Shown here: positions 56,668-64,000 of the stretch, in pieces
Layout of the letters: every line of letters starts with the position of its first letter
Position numbering within the stretch: position 1 is the stretch's first letter
DNA from: Hydractinia echinata
Lineage: Eukaryota; Cnidaria; Hydrozoa; Anthoathecata; Hydractiniidae
Assembly: GCA_030067915.1 (NCBI GenBank)
Contig: JASGCC010000019.1
Location: forward strand, 124,001 to 188,000
DNA: 64,000 bases
Reading direction: 5' to 3'
Position numbers and translations under genes: made by a program
Notes under the pieces: model-generated
What the model saw: only the letters and a program-made list of their open reading frames with translations
Told to the model about the DNA's origin: nothing
Databases searched by the model: none

Positions 56668-58511
56668 GTCTGTTCTAAAACTACAGACGAATGCGTAGAA
56701 GAGTACAGACGAGTAACAGACGAGTACAGACGAATCACAGACGAGTACAGACAAGTTACAGACGACTTATAGACGAGTACAGACGAGTTACAGACGAATC
56801 TATTCAACGCCCTCTCTAAAATCATAAACCATTCGAGGGGTTGTTTATTGGACAAAATGGATATAAAATTTTGATCGTCAAATATACTCATATAGTACAT
56901 GCTGAAACATTCGATAACAAAAATAAGAGTACAACATTGTAAATGCTGATGATATTTAGTAAACAAACGCCCTTTTTTCTTTTTTGAATAAACACCTCTC
57001 TCATTAAACGCCTCTTTCTATTTAACAATATTTTAAAAACAACAAAATATGAAACACTGCATTCCATTAAAAGCACCCTCCAAACTCGTGCCCAATTCTT
57101 TTGTCTTTCTACACCTTCTGGGGCTAAAAAGTAGGATTTTGCGCTTAAACGAAAGTTTTCTTAATGGAATAAGTATGGAATAAAGGTAAGTAGCTTAAAA
57201 ACAACAAAACACATGAACACAATCTTCATCAAAAAAAGAAAACAGAAGTTTCAGCTAAAAATCGTTTTGAAACACACTGAGTTTTCAAATAAATTTAACA
57301 ACAACACCTGACCATTGCAATCGTATCTTTATCTTTGGGTATCTTGTCCGTGGATATATTGAGTTCTTCTGCAGATATTGGAATCTCTGGCTTTTTATTG
57401 TTAGGTGTACAATTAGATAAAACAGAAATCTGTCGCCAATTCTTGTTCATTAACTTCCTTATCCTTTTTCTGTAGTGGTGAATCAGTCGCGTTGCTTGAT
57501 AGCTCAGTCACATCAGGAATTGTAGGGATATACAGCAAGAATGAACGTTTATGTTCCATTTTTTGTTTTTCGGTTTTATCGCTCCATTCTCCAAATGTGA
57601 GTGAGGGCAAACTTCCGGTATGGTGGTGCCAAAATGAACGGTCCTTCATCGTACAAAGCTTTAACTAGAGCTTTATAATTTCGTATGTAAAGTTTTTTGA
57701 GTGCTTTTATGGCATTCATCAGTGTTTCGGTTTTATGCTGTCCCGTGGCTCTAGTCTCAGAGTTAGCGTCTATTTCAGATTTTGCAACGTGATTGCTCCA
57801 CTCAATCGGGTTTTGCCAGTACGTGTAATCAATTCCACATTGTAGCTGCGCAAACTTTGTCATTTTGTGTTTCATTGATGTTGATTTATATTCATCAAAA
57901 TATGAAACAAATTTCCCAGCCGGCTCATTTCTAGTGTATTTTACCTCAATGGCTAGCCATTTATCGCGAAAATTATTCAATAAATGGTCAAATTCTTGCT
58001 CCCCCTTGCTCTCATAGAGCCCTTCGAATATATCTTTCATTATAATTTTTATTTGACTCTGAGGAAAAATAAATTTTCGTAGTTTATCTTCAATGTTTTT
58101 TTTGAAATGTTCGTAACCCAGCAGGTGACTGGAACAATTGTCGCATTCACCTAAAATCGCATTATAGATCGATTTATCGTCGTCCGTTCCTAATACCCTC
58201 AATTTTTAACAATGATGTAGCGTCCTATACATTTATGAGAAATTCGGGAAAACTATACTATTTTAAAATTTTAAAGAATCAGTGGAAACTAACTTTTCTT
58301 TTTTATGAAGTTTCATTTTTAAAGATAGAAAAATAAATCGACTTGTCTAGATTTGTTACTTGTCTGTGATTTGTCTGTACTCGTCTGTACTCGTCTGTAA
58401 CTCGTCTGTAACTCGTCTGTAACTTGTCTGTAACTTGTCTGTGCTCGTCTGTACTCGTCTGTTACTCGTCTGTACTCGTCCACGCATTCGTCTGTAGTTT
58501 TAGAACAGATA
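56668..58511 (-). mobile_element. MULE-like transposon copy 2, internally deleted
   Basis: Inverted TCTGTTCTAAAACTACAGA ends with ACAGACGAGT minisatellites inside (56690-56790; inverted 58345-58495). ACCTTTTCTG is repeated outside both ends (56658-56667 and 58512-58521), a 9-10-bp duplication. It has the same 3' non-coding block as copy 1 (56810-57300 against 37340-37820, inverted). It lacks the nested element and the zinc-ribbon part, and keeps more of the N-terminal coding part. Confidence 0.9.
57413..58202 (-). pseudogene. MULE-like transposase C-terminal part
   Basis: Minus-strand frames 58202-57576 (208 residues) and 57649-57413. The first part has CDNCSSHLLGYEHF and LLNNFRDKWLAIE, followed by FVSYFDEYKSTSMKHKM and YWQNPIEWSNH. 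A KF-YF-KYK block then a QN-IE-NH block is how Mutator-type transposases read after the last catalytic Glu, as I remember them, so this is likely the region just C-terminal to the DDE core. No upstream catalytic domain is present before the minisatellite end. Frames break near 57590, where copy 1 is continuous. Confidence 0.6.
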
Positions 58512-58950
58512 ACCTTTTCTGTAATTTTTCGAATTCCATCACACAAGAAAATTCGATCAGGAAAACATTCGAACTTTCAAATTTCTCAAGCTTCTCAAAA
58601 TCAAGATTTCGAATGTTTACAATTTTTTCTTCGTTCACACATCATGTCTGGGATGAAAATTTAAATAATTTTTCTAACGTGTGCATGATATTGACAAACT
58701 TCCCATATCTCGACCTTTTTCACGATCGGCGCTCCTTATCTCGACTATCCACTATCTCGAACTTTCGTTATCTCGACCTTTTTCACCATTCCAGTGGAAG
58801 GTCGAGATAACGAGCGGCGATTGTATGATATATGATATATGAGAAATGACATGAAGAGTGTGATCAACACCAAGACTGAGATGATCGAAATTTTTTATGT
58901 TTTTTATGAGACTTTTAGAGTGTAGTATGGAGTAGTATAAGGGAGTCACT

Positions 58951-59012
58951 CATTCTCGACCACAGAGCTCTTTGAAGAGGTTTTAATCTTAAAGAGCTCT
59001 GGGGACGAGAAT
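58951..59012. mobile_element. 62-bp hairpin MITE with CATTCTCG-CCAC/GGACGAGAATG arms and 9-10-bp TSD
   Basis: Arms CATTCTCGACCACAGAGC and GCTCTGGGGACGAGAATG are nearly exact inverses around AAAGAG/CTCTTT. GGAGTCACT lies on both sides (58942-58950 and 59014-59022; one G may belong to either). A very small element with a clear target duplication. Its CTCGTCCCCAG core links it to the foldbacks at 469, 1761 and 15113. Confidence 0.85.
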
Positions 59013-59318
59013 GGGAGTCACTACTATATACAATTTTTTTGTTCACGGTAAAATCTCGCTTCCGACCCCCTCCGCAGCTTCTTCCTCTAAAATAGGGGAA
59101 TTCCCGAAAACCGACGACATCCAATGACATGATGCAGAAATTAAGTAGAGAGAGGGAAAGGCTCTACTCAAAACATCTGAAAGTAAAAATGTGTATATAA
59201 TCATAGAGATATAATAAAAGATATGATATAATAAAGAGAAATGAGCTGGTTCAGGAATGCAATGACAAGACTATATCAGCGCCAATAACGGCGATGCTCT
59301 TGCCGATCAACTGGGGAG

Positions 59319-59832
59319 TGTGCTAGACACTGTTATTCTTTATTACAACAGAACAAAGGAGCAAATTTCGGACAACACTGCACGACGAGATAGAGCAAAA
59401 AGCACAAGAGAACTACGACGACGAATACAGCGGATCGAAGACATTTAGTACATATTTGACGAAAGAATACAGATGTTGTGAATGGGGATCGTATTAAGAC
59501 ATAGCGGGTCAGCAAGGATCTCAACCAACCGCTCACAGCGGCTATCATAACATCCACAAGGCGGAGGGGGGTCATCTCCCTACCGGAAGAGCAAAGGCAC
59601 TGTTCGGGCCGATCTCTTAGAGGACTGTATAATATATATGTATAGTAATAATGACGTAGAATTCTTTAATGTAACGAACAGTGTATATATATATCTCAAT
59701 AAAAGACTTCGTACAACTACAACTGAAATATAAGTAACTAACAAAAACTTGTTTTGTAAAAATATAAACAACGCTCCACGGTTCGTTGTGGAAATAATAA
59801 ATACAACGGGGAGTTTTACAAATAACGTCACA
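59319..59832 (-). repeat. probable 3' LTR of a BEL/Pao element
   Basis: On the minus strand, 10 or so bases after the integrase stop there is a purine run, AACGGGGGAAG (59833-59843). It is followed at once by TGTGACG (59832 downward), as expected for a polypurine tract and LTR start. A matching ...AGCACA end can be placed at 59319, after an AATAAAG string. No 5' LTR is present for comparison, so the outer end is a guess. Confidence 0.5.
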
Positions 59833-59851
59833 CTTCCCCCGTTGATGAGCG

Positions 59852-60670
59852 TCAACATCGTACAATGTCCGACACTTCTTCGTCGTCTACAAATGTCAGT
59901 TGTATCATATCATCTTCTTTTGACACTCGTTTTTTCAGATCTAATTCAAGTGGAACCAACTTGTTTAAAGGTCTTCTGAGTGAACTAAATCTACCTTGTC
60001 CGTTATGTGTTAATAATTTCGCAACACGTGTGGCATTATCGTTACCAGTAATAAGTTCGATCACTCGACCAACTCGCCAATTCATTCGTGGTTGTTTGGC
60101 GTCTACAATTAATACGACATCGTTGATGAATATAGAAGCCTCGTTGTTCGTATGATGTTCACGCAACTCATTAACGTATTTACATCTCAAGCGTTCCCAG
60201 AAATGTTTTAGTAACTTACTAATGTAACCTAACTTCTCATTTGTGGTAACATTCGTTAACTCTTCGTTTACTGCATCGTTACTTTTACTCACCACAGGAA
60301 TCCGCAATCGCCCACATATATCATACGATTAGGCGTTAATAGTAAATCTATGATTTCACCATATACGTATGTTAAGAGTCGATTATTCAAGACAGTCTCT
60401 ATCTCTTTTATTAGTGTTAATAACTCGTTGTATGTCACAGTAGTATTTAATAATAATTTCTTCAGACATCTTTTCGTAGATTTCACTATGCGTTCAAAAA
60501 ATCCACCTTGTCACGGTGAAGCTTCGAGATTAAACTTCCATGTGATATTATTACATGCTGCAAAGTCTTGCGTTTTATTACTAATAAAGAATTTCCCATT
60601 GTCTGATATGATTAAGGCGGTTCCCCTAGAAAAAACTATATCGCGGAGGATTGTCTTTTCTGAAGATACT
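59852..60670 (-). pseudogene. BEL/Pao integrase C-terminal half, truncated
   Basis: Retrotransposon integrase remnant on the minus strand. From 60640 downward one reads SDNGKFF (second catalytic Asp), then GGFFERIVKST (catalytic Glu), with an in-frame TGA just before the latter. 60486-60289 has EIETVLNNRLLTYVY, and 60307-59852 has FWERLRCKYVNELREHH, VLIVDAKQPRMNWRVGRV and RRPLNKLVPLELD. This order is characteristic of BEL/Pao integrases. Gag, protease and RT are absent: homology stops near 60670, so the copy is 5'-truncated. Frames also change near 60295. Confidence 0.85.
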
Positions 60671-63600
60671 TGATGAGGATATCATAGTATCGACAAAATT
60701 AAGTCAAAAATTTCATTGATTGGTTGCCATGGTTACCCGTTGCTAGGAGAAATATAGGCAAAATATGACATTTTGCTGCTCGACGCCTAACCAAATAACT
60801 GAATAACATGCGTTATTTCAAGCGCCTTTTGGGCGCTTTTGTTCCTCAAGGGTCACGTGTATGGATTGAGTGAAGCGCATTTTCGCAAGGCTGACTCGTC
60901 TTCCAGAGAACTGATGCGGTATTTTTTTGGCGACAGAAAAGCTAAAACAGGGCGAAACAGGCAATATCTCGACAAAATAACTGAAAGACAAAACTTCGAT
61001 TTGAAAATCAGTTTCATTTAAACACTAGGTGGAACTAATGCTTGCATCTACAGAAGAAATTGCAAAGCGTGGGTGCTTCGATCATGAGAATTCTTGTTTC
61101 GCGTGGATTCCACGGCAAAAAACTTGTTTTAAAAATTATTTTTGGACATTCTTGACTTGTGGATCGACAAAAGGTGTACGCCAGCACTATTTCGACCTGA
61201 AAAGCACCAAATACCTAAAGTCTTAAGTCTAATTGATGACGAGTTCACTTCGGAGGGTGCGTTGTTAAGACAGCTTTCTGAATGCTTGTGGAACACCACA
61301 TTTAATATTCAGAACTGTCATATATTGTCTTAGGAGGCCCTAAAGTATCATCTAGCTATTGCAAGGAATTAAAGAAAGCTGTCTAAAAATGCAAAATGGT
61401 TGCTATGGGCGTTGCTATGCACTTATATTTGCGGTTGGTTGGAAAAGTGGCAGAATGCGCAATTAAAACCTAAATTTGTCATAAGCACTACTTGCCACGG
61501 TATTCTAAGATGAATTTGCTGTCAGAAAACAGCGAAATGACAATTCTTAAAATTTAGAAACTTTTTCTAGGGAAACCACCTTAATAATGGGGCTTCAAAT
61601 CTGGCAATTAATCGTTTTACCATTTCAATACACTCTGTACATGCCGAGTGTGAGACGAGTGTTTTAACGACAAAGCAGAACTTTCAAAAAATATATTAAA
61701 AGCTATACCGAACATAAATAAAACACATGGCTCTGTTGAGCTATAAGAATTAATGCTGGTGAAGTTTATTATCCCCACTTGCAAAACGATTCAGCTGGTA
61801 TTTGGAGCTTATATTGTGTAAATTGTTGCCCTGAGATATGGTGTAATTTTATATCTTGTAGATGTTTCTGTATGTTCCCTCCTAGCACAGCGTCAGTTAA
61901 AAGATTGATAAAACTTTTAAAAAATATTACTACAGGAGGGGTTGCATATTAGTACATATTTTTTTCTTCAAAGTTATTGAATTTTCGGTATAATAGAATC
62001 GGTGTTCGGTGACTATTGTTTCTTTCATAGAACAAAAGAAAATATTAATCATTCGTTACTATCTCTAATTATGCTTTTTTTCGTTGGGCAATGATTTACT
62101 TTTATTTCTTCGCGTTTTTATTTTCTAATATTGTTTTTTTATCTTTATGTTACCATAATTTCCCTCATATTCGGCTGATTTTACTTATTTTCTGCATGTA
62201 CCACCAGAAATGTTTAAAAACTGATTTTAAACGATCAAAATACAAAGCAAACGAGTTTTTACCGCTAGAAAAAATAATTTATAATTATGCAGGAATTACT
62301 TTTATAATTTACGCGCGAGATTTCAAAAAATTTTGTTTACAAAACTGAATTTGAAAACAATACAGCAACCTGCAAATCGCATCATGTTTCAGAAATAATG
62401 TACAAAGCATGAATTACAGACAACTAAATTTAAGCAATAAGAAGAACAAGGATATGTATAAGCTAATCTGTTTTGCTTTAAAATGTTAGCATGAGAACTA
62501 TTAATTTTAACAGATACATTGATTGCCAGCATCGTCATAACATTGACCTTATCAATTCTGTATATATATCAAGAGAAAGTTCATAAGGTTTTTAAAATGA
62601 CCTGAGAGCCTTCACTACAATGAATAAACCTTAAGACGTCCTCTCGCAAGTTACAATGGGAAGAATTATCGTGATCACTGAGGTGTGGAGCTTGTCGTAG
62701 TGAGTGCCTACATTATATTTTCCAATACCGTTAATAGAACCTGAAGGGAATGAATCTACCAAGGTTCTGCAGATAAAACTTTTTTAGGTTTAATAGGTTT
62801 CGATTTAGAAATCCCTTTGACTAAAAAGATTTTAAGTTAAAGGTTTGCTTTTTACAAATGGAAGAAGTCTCGTCATTAGTGCTAGAAGTACCACATTGAT
62901 TAACTAACGTTTGGGCTAATGCAAAAGGAACAACTTCGAGATGATACACACTTTTCCTTTTTCTTTTATTTTGCTTTGTCATCATAACGTATGACAACCT
63001 AGCTTAAAATATTGAACAGAACGCTTTAACGTAGCTTTACTCAAACTTAAAGAAACTGAAGGGATTAGGTTTAAATTGCCCAGAATGTTTGTCATTATCG
63101 CAAAATAAAATAGATACTGGTTGTAAATTTTTATTTGAAGGCAGATGAGGAAAAATCTTCTGATTTAAAACCGTCTTGAATCATAGCTGACCACAATCAG
63201 GATAAAAAGTTAAAATATTTCTCTTAAAGAAACTGTTAAGGGCTTATAAGAATAGCTTTATTCTGTGTAGCTACAAGATCTGCTGTCTACACAGAGTTAC
63301 AGGGAAGAGGAATGGCTAGCTAACTGAAAACTTGAAAGTGCTTTCTACACAGGAAAACAAATCTGAAGATTTACATACAGATACAAAAATTGGATGGTTC
63401 GAGTATAGAGAATTTTCGTGAAGCTCTATACAAGTTAAAGCTAAATACGGATCCACGTTTGACAGCAACATCATGGTTTCTATAGCCATATATGGAGCGA
63501 ATTTTTAACCTCTCTGCGAAATTTACTAGCCAATAGGATGCGTCCAAAATTACCATAAATGGAAGACACAGGACCGTACATAGGCATAATTTTCGCAGGT

Positions 63601-64000
63601 AATCCTGCGAAAAAGATTATCTGTGAAACAAAGTAGAGATTCAACACCTCAGCCTGCAAAACAAAGTGTATACTGTTAAATCCTGAGAAAACGACGTGCG
63701 AAGCGCGAAGCTTGTGTGCGCCGCGCGGGAAAAGATTTGTGCCGATGCACAATTGGTGCGTCCATCCATGTGTTGGCGGTGCGGTGGAAAAAACGACGTG
63801 TTTGGATGAAAAAAGTAGGTCAGTCGGTCGCAGAGCCTGACTGACGCTGGCTACGCCCCTGTGCGTAGTCTAGACCAACATTACTTAATGCGCGATCATC
63901 TGTTAGTCTACTCTCAGGTAAGTCAGGTGGGTTTGGATAAGGAAATGTTTTACCTTCAACATAATTTCAAAGCCAACACGATCGTATAATTTTTCTTACA
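60671..64000. other. no gene recognised
   Basis: Open frames at 60839-61021, 61029-61226 and 61142-61333 are short, and neighbouring ones could be one broken protein (LMRYFFGDRKAK; LDLWIDKRCTPALF), but no family is recognised. GTTGCCATGGTTACC and GGTTGCTATGGGCGTTGCTA strings (60721, 61400) suggest a repeat end pair. 61600-63650 is very AT-rich and featureless to me. 63690-63860 is GC-rich with a GGTCAGTCGGTCGCAGAGCC / CTGACTGAC stem. Confidence 0.35.

Larger units (their letters stand above)
56463..58823. mobile_element. TA-flanked MITE with TTATCTCGA motifs, split by a MULE insertion
   Basis: The ends CAATCGCGCTCGTTATCTCG (56463) and CGAGATAACGAGCGGCGATTG (to 58823) are inverted, and both are bounded by TA, as for Tc1/mariner/pogo elements. 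The interior carries many ATCTCGAC/TTATCTCGA strings. Without the inserted MULE copy (56668-58511) the element would be about 0.5 kb and non-coding. Confidence 0.8.

Noticed and set aside
59319..59832. A complete BEL/Pao element with two LTRs
   Set aside because: Homology stops at about 60670 within integrase, and no second LTR-like copy occurs in the window.
60720..60745. X-box (RFX-type) motif GTTGCCATGGTTACC as a ciliary-gene promoter
   Set aside because: The right half deviates from the consensus, a similar string recurs at 61400, and no ciliary gene lies nearby. A repeat end is more likely.

Overview
This is an AT-rich, intron-containing animal genome segment. It looks most like a cnidarian, and possibly a hydrozoan: the mix of decayed RTE-like and CR1-like LINEs, BEL/Pao, P-like, MULE-like and many foldback elements, together with Src-related kinases, fits such a genome. 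The species cannot be fixed from the sequence alone. By the boundaries I could draw, close to half of the window is mobile-element sequence. No rRNA, tRNA or CRISPR array was recognised.

Host genes. (1) Minus strand, about 3.96-7.90 kb: an 8-exon gene of unknown function with clean splice sites, a plausible ATG, and two frame breaks that both fall in A-runs. (2) Minus strand, 19.1-20.9 kb and 41.1-42.7 kb: two tandem paralogues of an SH3-SH2-tyrosine kinase closest in motif to the FRK/SRMS side of the Src family. Both use one SH3 exon and one intronless SH2-kinase exon. Both lack the activation-loop tyrosine and the C-tail regulatory tyrosine. Their 5' exons were not found. A few other coding-like exons (16.3, 39.6, 40.9 kb) are weaker.

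Mobile elements, left to right. A decayed RTE-like LINE lies at 8.45-11.9 kb, with two 3'-end fragments at 38.6-39.06 kb. A THAP-fragment MITE lies at 23.6-24.3 kb. A family bounded by ACTAG plus a hairpin at one end and a GACAGAC...TATTATTATA end at the other occurs singly and head-to-tail (22.9-29.66, 42.8-43.6, 49.85-49.97 kb). A P-like THAP transposon with convergent ORFs spans 29.69-34.26 kb. A MULE-like element with minisatellite-filled inverted repeats and a 9-bp target duplication spans 34.39-38.18 kb and carries a nested 902-bp element. A second MULE copy (56.67-58.51 kb) sits inside a TA-flanked MITE. A C2H2 zinc-finger/DDE transposon with a striking set of 20-bp subterminal boxes spans 43.77-48.92 kb. 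A CR1/L2-like LINE lies at 50.0-53.0 kb, with a tiny 3' fragment at 27.25 kb. A reverse-transcriptase fragment of another family is at 54.5-55.85 kb, and a BEL/Pao 3' end with a probable LTR is at 59.3-60.67 kb.

What stands out: the 43.77-48.92 kb element, with its box architecture GTGAA-N7-GGCTTACA; the kinase pair that has lost both classical regulatory tyrosines; the antisense partner ORF in the P-like element; and the ACTAG family, whose hairpin is kept while its sequence changes.
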